From Chondrilla cf. caribensis (taxonomy: Eukaryota > Porifera > Demospongiae > Chondrillida > Chondrillidae): DNA of 64,000 nt. The first letter of the stretch is position 1; each line of letters opens with the position of its first letter. Of the stretch, positions 1 through 13,213 are shown piece after piece. The notes under the pieces are model-generated. The model had not been told where the DNA came from. It ran no database searches and was given only the letters and a program-made list of their open reading frames with translations. The DNA is taken from NCBI GenBank assembly GCA_964020155.1, contig OZ026553.1, forward strand, positions 2,463,979 through 2,527,978. The letters run 5' to 3'. The translations under genes and the position numbers were made by a program.

Positions 1-160
1 ACAATAATTTCAATTATAATTAGTATGATTTTGTATTTTAAAATGATATAATGTCTGATTATAGTCTTGATTATTTATCCCATTCGGATCTAGCTGGATC
101 TGGATTTAACATAAGAATAATATAATTATTAATAATGTACATAATTATTGCATAATAATA
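1..160. repeat. Duplicated AT-rich block, left copy
   Basis: This block matches 61,838-61,970 in the same orientation, sharing the run 'cccattc.gat.tag..g.atctggatttaacata' with scattered mismatches. Both copies are followed by a TG microsatellite. No coding content was seen. Confidence 0.7.
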
Positions 161-174
161 TTGTACATGTACGT

Positions 175-270
<96 letters not shown>
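175..270. repeat. (TG)n microsatellite
   Basis: Almost pure TG dinucleotide tract. Confidence 0.95.
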
Positions 271-425
271 AAATGAGAGGCTCCAAGACCACTACGACCC
301 TACAGACACCTATGACCCTATAATCATGAAGTATTTAATAATAACATAATATTAATCAATGCTATATAATACAACAAACAGCAGAAATGTGATTAAAGGC
401 TATGAGGGTTCAGTCAGGTCATGTG
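270..425. repeat. Rearranged duplicate of 61,465-61,610
   Basis: The first 30 bases match 61,465-61,505 directly. Bases about 340-425 match 61,527-61,610 in inverted orientation. The two sub-blocks therefore have different relative orientation at the two ends of the window. Confidence 0.6.
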
Positions 426-519
426 TGTGTGTGTGCAATGGGAATATGTGAATATATGTGTGTGTGAGTGTGTTTGCATGTGTGTGTGTGTGTGTGCGTG
501 TGTGTGTATGTGTGTGTGT

Positions 520-601
<82 letters not shown>

Positions 602-690
602 GTGTGTGTGCGTGTGTGTGTGCGTGTGCGTGTGTGCGTGTGCGTGTGTGCGTGTGTGTGTGTGTGCATGTGTGTGTGTGCGTGCGTGGT
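424..690. repeat. Compound TG/CG microsatellite
   Basis: A long TG tract interrupted by TGCG steps. Open frames across it are poly-Cys/Val or poly-His/Thr artefacts. Confidence 0.95.
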
Positions 691-940
691 ACAGCACATG
701 GACAAGGTGAGTAAACACACATGTACGTACAGTACCAATACCTCAGTGCAATACAATGACAGGTATGGTGGTACACACACAACATAGGTTAGTGTGCAAA
801 TAACAGGACTGAACTGCTCCTCTCCAATCACTACACACTCACATATAACCAGACCATATACATTAGTAAGCAAACAGTGTACATTCCTTGGGCTCTAGAA
901 TGTTGACCTGTTACTGTAGGTACTGTACATACGTATGTAC

Positions 941-1119
941 CTTGCGTGGTGCAGTCAGCAGCGGGGACATTTCTCCCCCATAGTCTGCCATGCCTCCCTC
1001 ATCATCACTCCACCCACCCCTGGACGGGACGGGATCTTGAAATGTGCAACTATCCATCAGTTGAGGAGAGCCACTGGCAACAGTCTGATGAGTGAGGGGA
1101 TGACCCTGTACTTCTTGTC
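941..1119 (-). CDS. Candidate internal exon, unknown protein
   Basis: On the minus strand a 179-nt open segment lies between an acceptor (CTCACTCACAG) and a donor (AAG then GTACATAC). In phase 1 it encodes about 59 residues, acidic near the end (GGWSDDEGGMADYGGEMSP). The ending loosely resembles the exon at 63,735-63,860 (EGQMVEDYGGNSPP), so it may be a diverged copy of an NCAPH2 mid-region exon. That link is weak. No domain was recognised and no neighbouring exon was found with confidence. Confidence 0.3.
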
Positions 1120-1485
1120 CTGTGAGTGAGTTACATACGTAAACATGTATACACAGGTACACATGTACAGAAGAACCTCACTTCCTGACCACCACAGAGA
1201 CAGAATCACTATTTCCCATTCTGAGGATTCCCTCAACAGTATTATCCCATATGTAATGTTGGAACCACCATTTGGACCACCTCACAATGGAGACCACTTC
1301 ACCTAGCTAGTCCCACAGGTGGTCTCAATGGTGAGGTCCTACCAAACACACATGAAGATAGAAGTCCTTGGGAAGAACATGTCACCAGTAGCTACCTACA
1401 GTGGGTCCCACTCAGTCACACAACAAGGAGCATTTGGGATAATGGAGTATTATCGGATGAACCAATATGTTCTGATCAGTATGGT

Positions 1486-2352
1486 GTACACCTTCCTAAC
1501 CACACAGGTACAGATACTGTACACCTTCCTAACCACACAGGCACAGATACTGTACACCTTCCTAACCACACAGGTCTGTAACAGATACTGTACACCTTCC
1601 TAACCACACAGGTCTGTAACAGATACTGTACACCTTCCTAACCACACAGGTCTGTAACAGATACTGTACACCTTCCTAACCACACAGGTACAGATACTAT
1701 ACACCTTCCTAACCACACAGGTACAGATACTGTACACCTTCCTAACCACACAGGTCTGTAACAGATACTGTACACCTTCCTAACCACACAGGTACAGATA
1801 CTATACACCTTCCTAACCACACAGGTACAGATACTATACACCTTCCTAACCACACAGGTACAGATACTGTACACCTTCCTAACCACACAGGTACAGATAC
1901 TATACACCTTCCTAACCACACAGGTACAGATACTGTACACCTGCCTAACCACACAGGTACAGATACTGTACACCTGCCTAACCACACAGGTACAGATACT
2001 GTACACCTTCCTAACCACACAGGTACAGATACTGTACACCTTCCCAACCACACAGGTACAGATACTGTACACCTTCCTAACCACACAGGTACAGATACTG
2101 TACACCTTCCTAACCACACAGGTACAGATACTGTACACCTTCCCAACCACACAGGTACAGATACTGTACACCTTCCTAACCACACAGGTACAGATACTGT
2201 ACACCTTCCTAACCACACAGGTACAGATACTGTACACCTTCCTAACCACACAGGTACAGATACTGTACACCTTCCTAACCACACAGGTACAGATACTGTA
2301 CACCTTCCTAACCACACAGGTACAGATACTGTACACCTTCCTAAACACACAG
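1486..2352. repeat. 33-bp minisatellite (about 25 units)
   Basis: Tandem units of 33 bp (core acaccttcctaaccacacag) vary at a few positions. A 38-bp variant carrying 'gtctgtaa' occurs about four times near the left end. Because 33 is a multiple of three, long minus-strand open frames with an 11-residue repeat arise by chance. Confidence 0.95.
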
Positions 2353-2359
2353 AACCTAC

Positions 2360-2435
2360 CTGTTCTTCCACTCAGTTAGCAAACGACACATCTTTGTCTT
2401 TCCCATCTTCATCCACTGATGTCTGAAGTGATTTT
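2360..2435 (-). CDS. Doubtful small exon
   Basis: A 76-nt minus-strand segment sits between a TGTAG acceptor and a GTAGGT donor. One frame is open and gives about 25 basic residues (HFRHQWMKMGKTKMCRLL). No family was recognised, and its phase does not join to the candidate exon at 941-1,119. Confidence 0.15.
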
Positions 2436-2689
2436 CTACACATCAAGTAAACATTCAGGTCAACACACACTAATGTCACCATGAACATACACACATAATG
2501 TAATACATAAATAAAGAGGTCTACATCTTTCCCATTGTAAGTCTGGTTGGACACCACACCAACCACACAGATCTAGGTACTGACGTCTCAAGTGATTTCC
2601 ACACATGCACAGAGGTCTATGTCACCATGTTCTTGAAAGGTGGTCAGGAAGATTACTACTGCAGCACAACTAGGCAGGATACAACTACC

Positions 2690-2900
2690 TTGTGTCCTGA
2701 CATAGACAATTTATACTGAGTTGTATGCATAGTCCAATACAAAATAACCTTCACAATAGATAGTGTCCACTAATGTCCTGCCTGGTTCTCAGTCAGTTAA
2801 TCCTAACAATGAACCCTGTCTGGTGACCTGTGATGTTTCCCACACATCAGTGACCTGTGCTCCAGCACTGATGTGTGCACACTGTATTCTTTGATCTTTA
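2690..2900. repeat. Dispersed repeat family copy 1
   Basis: Related copies lie at about 35,110-35,300 and 50,270-50,460. Shared runs include 'ttaatcctaaca.tgaa.cctgtctggt' and 'cctgcct.gttctca'. It is noncoding and the family is unknown. Confidence 0.65.
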
Positions 2901-3214
2901 GCAGAACCAGGATGCAATCAACTATGCACCATGTCAACATAGGGTTACAGTATATCATTCATGTCATGTGTAACTTATATTGTGACATGTGGACATGTCA
3001 ATATATTGTGACATGTGGACATATCAATATATCGTGACATGTGGACATGATATCTACGTATATACGTATGGTGACATGTGGACATATAGATATAATAATA
3101 TGGTGACAGCACTACACACTTATGCATCAAGTGAATATCAGCAGAACAACCACTAATGTCACAATGAACACACATACATACACATGACGGTACATATATA
3201 CATACTGTACACAC

Positions 3215-3575
3215 CTGTACTAACCAGGACACTTGCTAGGCAGTGGAAGTGTACATCCATTACATGCACACATAAGTACATACACCATATCATAATATAG
3301 TACTTAGAAGTACATGTACTTAGTGTATGTACACACATACAGACATGCACATAATACATACATAATACATGACATTATACACAAGGTTCTGATAACATCA
3401 AATAACATTTGAACACATCTACAACATTTACCATGGACAACACTTGTGGGAAAAAAAAGACAAAAATTGACATTGAAGAATAGGAACGATAGCCCACCCA
3501 CACAATTTATCAATCTGTTACTTAAACTACAGGTAAGGTCACTGATGACAAAATTGACAATTTGGAGGATTTGGA
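3215..3575. repeat. Duplicated segment (pair with 4,507-4,950)
   Basis: The two segments share 'ccaggacactt.ctaggca', a run of eight or nine A followed by GACAAAAA, and 'ctgtta.ttaaactacaggt'. The second copy holds an extra tRNA-like insert. A short frame from 3,541 (KVTDDKIDNLEDLEEQIHTT) has a coiled-coil look and a diverged counterpart at 4,927 (NDKIESLEDSELEQI). Whether either is expressed cannot be told. Confidence 0.6.
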
Positions 3576-4794
3576 GGAACAAATACACACCACAGTTGCA
3601 TGTGGCATTCAAATATCTGTTGACAACAACAAGGGAAGTGAGATCCCCGCAAGGTGTGGAAGGCCCCACCCACTACCAAGTGGTGCTCTGTACAGAACCA
3701 CAGTGCAGTGCCACACCGATAGAGAGACCATTTCACCTTCTGACATGAATGGCCTACTGTAGCTCATGGGCTACATTTGAGTAGGTCTTGATAGTCAGAG
3801 TTGAGTAAGTGGGCATGAGAGAGTGAAACACCTACTAACTTAACAAGGAAAACAGGACATGATGTTTTAGATATTACATCTACGGTACTAATCATACAAA
3901 ACTGAACGTTCTACGGCTGTACCCATTTTCTGAAAATGCATGTTTGAACGGATACAGGTATTGACAGGTACAGGTGTACCTGTGTGTTCTCTTGTTTACC
4001 AAATACTCTGATCAACACCTCAAAGTGGTTATCAAAACTGTCTAAATTAATCTTTCAATGTGCTTCTCCTGTCATGAATGTTCGTCTGGCAATCAGAGCT
4101 TCCAAATAGGAATCAAACAACGTATCAACTTCAACACCAAAATTTACGTTACAATTATAATCATTATTATCACCACGTACTAAGTTCAATGACTCACCCA
4201 CTAAACGACCGTTCCCGTTTAGTGAGTACACATAGGGAACGGGTACGGGTACACCCATTCTACACCAGTAGAGCGTTCAGTGTTTATGATTAGTACTGTA
4301 CTTAAGGAGTTTTCCACTAAGATAATTTGAATACTACTGTATTCTTTCAAACCCATTATTGACACCATCTAAACCTACAGCTGCACATCTCAGGAAAGGA
4401 GAAAACAATCAAATTCTCACTGGTGAAAGTTTAGATGTTACTGCATTCTACTGTACTGGTTGACACAGTGTACTAGGGACTGAGTGAGGGAGTGTGTCAA
4501 CCAGGAATATGCACTACCCAGGACACTTACTAAGCAAGCTGATGTATACATTATGTGTATGCCTAAGTACTGTGAAGATATATGTACACCTACATACATA
4601 TGATACATACATATGACATTGTACATTAGTACATACAGTACTTCTTGCAATAATGTACATACATTCATATACATACACACATACAGAAGCATATATACAT
4701 ATCATACATGAGGTTCTGGTAATATAGAGTAACATTGGAACACATCTTCAACAATCAGCACAGACAACAGGTGAGAAAAAAAAAGACAAAAAAT

Positions 4795-4873
4795 GCTACC
4801 TGGTGGATTTGAACCTGGACATCAGCAATACACACATTCTGAAACACCTCACTAGCTATAACAGCCCAGCCAC
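4795..4873 (-). mobile_element. tRNA-derived SINE-like fragment
   Basis: On the minus strand the block contains a good RNA polymerase III B box (GGTTCAAATCC, rc of 4,805-4,815). Upstream is an A-box-like TAGCTAGTGAGG with one base missing relative to the usual spacing. A cloverleaf acceptor stem is not convincing, so this is called tRNA-like rather than a tRNA gene. Confidence 0.4.
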
Positions 4874-4999
4874 CCACACACCTTTTCTATCTGTTATTTA
4901 AACTACAGGTTAGGTACACTGATGACAAATGACAAGATTGAAAGTTTGGAAGACTCAGAACTAGAGCAAATAAGAGCACCAGAAGATCTTGTTAGCAAT

Positions 5000-6540
5000 T
5001 ACTTGAGTGAGAGTACCTCTGTGGTCAACTAATCACTGGTTACCAGTACAGTCCATGTACAGAACAAGAGAGATTCAACTGTTACATATCAGTCAATACA
5101 CACAAACACACAGAAGTACATAGGTTATGGCTATGAACCATGGTGTATCAAAATAGATCATACGTACATTTAACCTACATTTCCTTTAGAAATAGGATCA
5201 CCACTGGTGGCCGGATTAAGGAGAGTTCACTGTATGTACTTGTTAGCAGGAGGACTCTCTACTGTGTGTAGGTACATGTACCCTCACTATTGGAATATAC
5301 CTACGTATGTACTTGTTAGCAGGAGGACTCTCTACTGTGTGTAGGTACATGTACCCTCACTACTGGAATATCTTACATGAAAATGACAAGGTCATGTACA
5401 GGTTGTACAAGTTGTACAAGGTTGTGTACAAGGAAGCACTCTGAACCAAACAACCTTGAAATGTATACAATTTGACATGACCTCATCCAACCTAATGTAC
5501 AACATTTTGTCTACAACCTTGTCACATCTTTGTCACATCCTTGTACAACATGGTGACAAGGATGTACAAGTTAGTCATTTTCATGTGGGATACCTACAGT
5601 ATTACAGAGTGAACATCAGGATTGAAGACCACACACAGAAGAGGTGAATTGTTGTCATAAATTATACCAGAGAGGGTCCACATCAAAATATACCTTGGGA
5701 TATGACAAGGACTGTCTATATTTGCTATCACGACCACGGTCCTTACAACAAACTTGCTACAAATCCACAAAACACAATTTCAGCACAACATGATGTTAAA
5801 CCTCTCATCAGTCACATATACTGGTGTACATGTGTACATCTAGCAGAACGTAGCACACACTATTCCTATGTCCCCTGTGAATGAAGTCCTCTACAATGTA
5901 TGTATGTATGCACACACAGTACACACATGTACACACATACATACACAAGCACGCAACACCTACTGTACATACTTGGTCTCGCATTCCCCTGCTCCTGGGC
6001 CAAACAACAGTCTGAGGAGGTGACCTGGTTTGATAATCACTGACACCTAACAATAGAGTAGGTAACAACATAATGAATATCACTAAACAATATAATATGA
6101 ATATTGTTAACTACTGCCAGGCTCAGAAGTGACTCTCTACACACCAAGTTGACATCAGCACTAAACCAGAAATGCATGTACTCGTTCAAGAACTAGTCTC
6201 GTACACGTCAAGTAGACATTGAGACGAGGCTCACACTACTCGGGGAACGCTCTACCAATAGCTGGACGGACACGTGGAGTGATCGACAGCTATTGCAATA
6301 GAGCGAACAGGAACGAGTCAATAAATGATTCAGAGATTAAAATAATTCCAGACGGTCAGGTTTAGATCAGCGCCTACATTAGCTATTATCACAGAGGTCG
6401 TACAGATTTAGTGCGGACAAGTGCACTGATCAGGTTGAGATGCTGATAAGGAGTCCACTACACTGGATCGCATCATACAGACGAAGACTGAGAATTTGGA
6501 CCATCCAGAGAATTTACGACAGACTAAGATTAGACTGAGT
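5000..6540. other. Intergenic, no supported gene
   Basis: No exon-like open frame with good splice sites was seen. A roughly 55-bp direct duplication (about 5,235-5,290 and 5,310-5,365, core 'gttagcaggaggactctcta') is the only clear structure. Confidence 0.5.
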
Positions 6541-6550
6541 GTGTACTCAA

Positions 6551-6665
6551 TACTAGTAGTACTTATGAGTGTATTGGGTACTCGTCGGTACAGAGCAACG
6601 TCAGAACACTTGTAAACATACCTTCAAGTGAAGCAGAACAATCAAACGTCTTCTTCAGTCTCACA
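6551..6665 (+). promoter_or_regulatory. Duplicated upstream block, copy 1
   Basis: About 115 bp is nearly identical to 34,282-34,395 (core 'gtattgggtactcgtcg.tacagag.acgtcagaacac'). Both copies lie shortly upstream of plus-strand ATG exons (6,723 and 34,645). A duplicated promoter/5' UTR or a repeat end would both fit. Promoter function is inference. Confidence 0.4.
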
Positions 6666-6722
6666 TTCTCCTGTGCACACGTGGTCCGATGATGCGTGTT
6701 TGGGGAACACCCGAGTCCCAAA

Positions 6723-9700
6723 ATGGCTGAACGTTTGGTTGCCCCTCAACTGCCTGATTTGCCTGTGTTTGATTACATTCGAGATTGGAACCCAGACCTG
6801 GCGAAAGGTATGTTTGGACATCGATATTTTGTTTTATAACATGATTATCACTTCATACAATTATCAAGTACAAGATCGCCTAATTCCCGACGATCTAGTT
6901 TCTGTCCACATTTTAACGAAATTATCAGTGATAACTTGACCACTTACTGCTCACCCACCTAGCAAGGTGAACCATACTGTGGTCTGTCCACTGCTGACTG
7001 AACTGGCGAGAAATTGAGGTGTCCGGAATTACCGACTGTCTGAAATTAGGCGACCTCACCTTACCTTTGTAATCATTATCACTTAGAGGTATCTTTGACT
7101 GAACGCCTATTTCTGATCACGACTTGTGTGACTTATTGGGTGTTCGTGTATTGGTTTATGGCTTGTTGTTTCGTATGTGGGATCAACTGCAGTGCCTGGA
7201 CCAGCCATTGACATGTGTATGGGCAACCCTAGTCTGACGTAGCCCAGACCCTTCCGGCCTCCATTTTATTACGGCGCGGAAAGGGTCTGGTACATTTCGC
7301 AGGTGGCGATGTTCAATACCCCTGGAACCTTGGGGGAGTGAATTATTGATGTGACGCTTTGATATTCACCGCTTGTTGTTATAATCAATGTGACGACGAG
7401 GGCAGCTGCTCTAGCGGTTGTAACTAGAGATGTAATCGGCGAAGTAGCGAATGATCACGGATACCAGTGTGTGATAGAAGAACCGTTTTCAGCCATTGAA
7501 CATTTGTCTCTGAAAATGTTCTTGTATCATGGCCGACTGGTTTTGGGAAGTCGCTTATTTATGGGCTGTTAGTGTGCTCGATCGCTTTAGAGGATGGACA
7601 AGAGCAAAGTCGATTTCGTCGATTTGTAGCGCCATTAGCCTCTCATGACTGACCAGAAGGCAAGATTTTTTTTTCCTCGGGATGAATTTCTAGGCGATAT
7701 TCAGCATGATGTCTGTGTCTTGCAACGCGTTAAGGAAGATGTCGAGCAAAAACTAGTATTTTGACCTCAGAAAACCCGATATATTGAATGGGAATTCGGG
7801 AAACTCTAGTTCTAGATCTATGTCAATTGTCAAAATCGCAAAATAAACATCACACGTTTGATAGTAACACTTTATGGGTGTTAAGCTATGATCTTTACAC
7901 CTTGCAGAGAACGTGGGCGGAACAAGCCAGGTATAGGAAATGTACCAGACCCTTTCCGCGCCGTAATAAAATGGAGGCCGGAAGGGTCTGGGCTACGTCA
8001 GACTAGGGCAACCCAGGTACCCTTCAACATACAGGCACTGTGCCAATAGGTACCCAAAGGGTGGTCTGGTGTGGTCGACCCTTCATCTGTCATTTTACCC
8101 TGGGAAGAAGGGTCTGGTACAACACTTCAGAGATACAGTCCACAATAACCACATCCTACAACACCATCCTCATCCTATATTGGGTATTACATGTGTGTAC
8201 TGGGGCTACCTTCTCAAGTCAGTATACTGCATGTAAGAATATTATTGTATATTTGTGTACATATCCTCTAGTTTATAAACCTCAATTATAAATCCTCCTT
8301 GAAAGTCTAATTCCTATAAATCATGCATTGATGAATAATTCCAATGTCTAAAAGCATTTAGCCAAATGAATTGTACTGTCATTTTCTTCCACTCGTTTGA
8401 TTCCTGAAGTGAAATTTCAAAATGAGCCAAAACACCTCATGCAATGACCTAATTAGCCATGCCCACAAACACATATGGTGCATCAATTAAAGTACTTCCA
8501 GCATAACACACATGACTCATGCTTCAACAGCCAGTTTCCAATCTTCTTGTTCAATGTACCTGAGTACAACTTTGTTTGTCATAATTTAAGCATAGTTTAG
8601 AAAACTACCTGTGCTTGGAGTATCTGAGTCTGTATACATTTAACTGTGGTTACCTATAGCTACAGACTGTGAATGTTGAGGAAGTCTCATATTATGACTG
8701 TCCATTACGTTCTGTGTACTGTACTGTAGTTATTGTTAGACTGTAATTTGCATAACATGTACCCATCAACCCATGTGCATACACACACACACTAATTATC
8801 ATTACGGTGAATACCTATTAATCCGTCACAATTCGTTTTCGAAGCATATGGTGGATTAATGAGTTTGGCAGAATAACCGGATATTCATTGGTACTTGTAC
8901 ATTATATTGGTAGTTGGAATTTGTGGCAGATAGAAAGATTTCCAACGAAACTTCTTTAATATGTAATATTTGAAAAATGTGTAGTTGGGAATATGCTTGA
9001 TTACTTTGTATTGGTATATTGGTGATTCGAAGAGCTAACCACCAAAATATTTCCCTCCAAGATGTTACACAATTGATCCTTTCCAATAATAGGTGATCAG
9101 TTAATTGGGGACATTCGATTCCCTTCTTGTATGACATTGCCGAACATAATCTCCATTATTGCATTAATTGTTTGAGAATTGGTAGTGAATGTGATTTTAA
9201 CAACTGTCAAATTGCTAAATTAAAAGCTGTCAAATGTAGATGCTTCATAATATTTGCCCAATAGAAATTCCCTCCAGTATTATTTCCCACCATACAGTAC
9301 ATGTCCATACCTATCCTGCCACTACCCCACTGAATATACTCCCTGGTCTACAATTGACTATAACCAGGTACCTATCTATGGGAACTGATTTAGTGTTGGG
9401 AGTTTACTGTCCTACTGGAATGTCACACAGTGTTGGCAATGGATAACACTGTACAATCGTTTTTCCATTCTTGGAAGCAATTGGTGCTTTACGTTCAAAC
9501 ATTCTACATTCTTATTAGTGTGTGTGGGTGGATAAGTAATGGATGGGTAAGGTGCCAGGCACTTATTTGTCAGGATGAAGTCCCACTTGAAGGTGGAAAT
9601 GGGAATGGGATCCAATGCATCTGAGACAATCTACAGCCTCCATGCAACCACAGAATAACCATCCATAATAATATGTTTGTATATCTGTATATATTCTGCC

Positions 9701-11161
9701 ATATCCTATCTTTAGTGTGTCATTATTATTAGAATCAGTTTGTTTGTCGTATACACAATGGGCTGTGTATGTAATGTACTTGTGCTTCATGTGATTTGTT
9801 TTCTTCATCATTGCAGTATTGGCAGAGCTATGGGAATTGGCATTGATACCTGCCAAAGAATTTGAAGACATTGCAAAGGGCTACAGTCCATTTTATGGTG
9901 GTGGTGATTGGGAAAGCAGACTGATGAGAATAACCCTTTCCAAGGACATCCGTATTATTTCGCAGATACTCTCTCTCCTGGATAGACACTCGCTATCTGG
10001 GATGTCTACAGTACTGAAAGGTGTGTTGTGTGTTGGTGGTGTGTTAACAATGAGTTGTAATTATTGTATTTTTGTCTGTGTACAATCGTTTTTCCATTCT
10101 TGGAAGCAGTTGGTGCTTTAAGTTCAAACATTGCACTTATTTGTGAGGATGGTTATGCCATTTCAGCTATCCAGCTCAAGCTCTCTTTCCATGCACCTTA
10201 CTTGTCCTACTGCTAGTGCACCTACATATCAATTTACACTTCACCCCATTGGCTGTGAAAGAATTAGTGTAGTATTTCACCATTTCCAGTATAAATGGCA
10301 GTTTTGAAAATCCCCTATACATGGAGGGTTATCTTTATTATTATTGGTGATAAGCAGTTGACATGTATACTTTGCTATCAGCAAGTTGTGGGAAGATGTT
10401 AAGGTACACCATACTACTGCTGCTTTTTAATGCTATGAGGCTTTTGTCATAAATTATCAAAAAAGTGAAAAAAGATTTCTTGTTATCAGATGCTCTTCTT
10501 ATCAAGCTGTACTTACTACATGTATGTACACTGGAAACTACTTGAAAACCAAATAATGCTCAAAAAGTGGTTTTGTGTTATCCTAAGGTTGTTTGTCTTA
10601 TCAAATTTCTACCGTACCTCCTTAGCTTTCCCTGATGATTCTTCATCTAATGATGACAGTCCACTCTCCTTGAGCTCATCTCTCACTCTTATCAATGTAC
10701 TCAATGGCATACATACATATCCTCTAGCTAATGTGTTTCAACATGTCTTTGAATGTACAGTAGTTACAACTTGAATGTTTACCGTAATGTTAACTTGGTC
10801 TAGAAAATGACATGTATTGTGACCATACCTTCACCTGTGGTTTCAGTACATGGCAGAAATGTTAATGTACTATGAACATTCTATGGCTATGTGTAAGGAT
10901 CAAATACAGATATGGATACCGGTATTGCTGTAAAACGTGGTATGGAAAGGAGCATTTCCATGTCCAAACAGCTTCCTCCTTAGAGGATGTGTTGAACTGT
11001 CACATACGCAGTTTTTGGATTAACTTAAACCTTTAAGCCAGAAGACACTGCAGAACAGACTGATATGTGTGTTTACTAACTGTGAGACCTGTTATTGTAA
11101 ACATCCTGTCATAATGTGGTCTCAAGACTCTCAAGAGAACTCATAGTACAACCAAAATGCA

Positions 11162-11225
<64 letters not shown>

Positions 11226-13156
11226 CCATGTGCATTTGCATGTGTACATGTGACAGGAGAAATTGACAGTACTGACTGATTGTACAGTATCAACCATGTA
11301 CAATTGTACCATCTTCAGTGACAAGTGATTAAGCATGTACATATGTATGTTAGTACCATACAGTACTTGCTTTAATTTTTATGAGACACACGTAAGTTTT
11401 GTAGATATGACCCCACCTCTTTCATATAAGCATGCCAATGAATTATACGAAATATTAATTGTGTCAAATTGATTATAATAATCTCAACTGCTGGCACTGT
11501 TTGTACAAACACTACTAACCTCCCACCCCTGGGGATAAGGTTAACTGCCAAAGCCCCACAACACCCCTTAACCAGGAGGGAGAGGTTGGAAGTTCACATT
11601 GATAGGTGCATGATTATGAATGAGAAACTATGTTCAGTATATTTGTGACAATTCATACCACTGCAAATATGGGTATTGTAAGGTAACATATGGACACATA
11701 ACAGAATATATATTATAAGTGTATGTACCTGTTAAAAAGTGTTTTTACATCAAATGGGATTGGAAGCAATTCATGTATCTTCATAGATAATACAAACCTA
11801 CCAGGATTGGAAACAACATAGAAACGATAAACTCCAAATGTGTCTCAGATTACCTCATTGACCACATATACAGTATGTACAGATTATTATGTAGTCTGTA
11901 TGGCCAAGGCTGATCTCAGGTGAAACAGATCATGTGCAGAAAACAGTAATCTCAGTAGATAGTTTGGTACCCCAGAGCCATTCCTGCCTCCATTTCTCAA
12001 AATGGAACTTCCTAAGGCAAGAGGGGATAGGGCACCTTACCCTATCAAAAACAAAGGCATAGTTGCCAACTGTCCCGAATCACCCAAGACATTCACGGAT
12101 TATTCCAAGTGGTTGCATGTCCTGCCCAGATTGGTGAAATGTCCCAGATGTAACAACAGTAAACCACAGGGTACAAAATCCGATTGTCTTTATTCAGTAG
12201 TCCTTAGAAGTGACAAACAAGTACTTCGATTCTATCTAGCTATTTTATCATCATTCATCATTCTGTAGTAGAATGAATATTTAGCCTGTTTCATTTTCGT
12301 TCGGCAGTGTTCAGTACTCTGATCAACCATTTTAAAGCCCTTGGAAATATTTGCGTGGGTCATTCATCGTCAATTCATCAGTCTAATGAGGTAAAAGATC
12401 ACAATTACTTTCCTATAGAGCGTTACATCGAATTACTGTATTCACCAAAAATGGGCTTTTGGATTCATGTGTGCGTCTGACAGCCATTTGCAATATGACA
12501 TCATAAACTGGCTGCTTATATGCTCATCATACTAATCTACTGTTTGTTGTCTAAATTGCAATAGTGAAGTGGAATACATTCATTTTACCCTAAATACAGT
12601 ATGATATTTAACAAGCTTCTAAACTACTTTTACAGTTATTTATCAAGAACAATCAATAATACTGAACTTGAATATATTCATTAAGCCATTTTGGCGGCAG
12701 CACATAGGTGTAGATATAAGTGTCTCTGAAGGAAATTCTCAAGGGTTGGCAACTATGCAAAGGAATGTGAAATGATGAATGTTAATTTGTAATCTACGTA
12801 AGGACAGAAATTGTGTTTTAAACATGTACACAGGACTTAAAGAATGGTGACCTATAGTGGTTGTTATACTTTTCAATTGGAAGTAATGGTGGAGGATCAA
12901 ATACAGATACAGATACCGATATTGCTATAGAAATGGGGTATGGAAAGGAGCATTTCCATGTCCAAAGGTTACTCCTTAGAGGATGTGTTGAACTATCACA
13001 TACGTAGTTCTTGGATTAATTTAAACCTTTAAGCCAGAAGACACTGCAGAACAGACTGATATGTGTGTTTACTAACTGTGAGACCTGTTATTGTAAACAT
13101 CCTGTCATAATGTGGTCTCAAGACTCTCAAGAGAACTCACAGTACAATCAAGATAC

Positions 13157-13213
<57 letters not shown>

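Larger units (their letters stand above)
10330..12000. repeat. Large intronic duplication, copy 1
   Basis: Blocks of this stretch recur, in altered order, at 12,896-13,740, 14,353-14,660 and 14,800-14,960. Examples are 'tatggaaaggagcatttcca' (10,940 and 12,950) and 'catcaaatgggattggaagc' (11,749 and 14,365). It includes one copy of the TG-containing repeat. No exon was recognised in this intron. Confidence 0.75.

Noticed and set aside
400..873. Long minus- and plus-strand open frames in TG microsatellites
   Set aside because: Poly-His/Thr and poly-Cys/Val products follow directly from the dinucleotide repeat. The same applies at 32,527-32,990 and 62,000-62,600.
1486..2352. CRISPR-like repeat array
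   Set aside because: Units are contiguous with no unique spacers, and the host is eukaryotic.
1638..2371. Repetitive 11-residue protein on the minus strand
   Set aside because: Two overlapping frames are both open across a 33-bp minisatellite. The period, a multiple of three, explains this; no start context or exon signals.
4795..4873. Functional tRNA gene
   Set aside because: The B box is good, but the acceptor stem and A-box spacing do not fit a cloverleaf.
7390..7572. 60-codon frame inside the MULE-like element
   Set aside because: No similarity to MULE transposase could be recognised, and it is too short for the catalytic core.
12002..12268. 88-codon open frame with a CPRC motif
   Set aside because: It lies at the edge of an intronic duplication, has no splice or domain support, and its partner copy is not conserved as protein.
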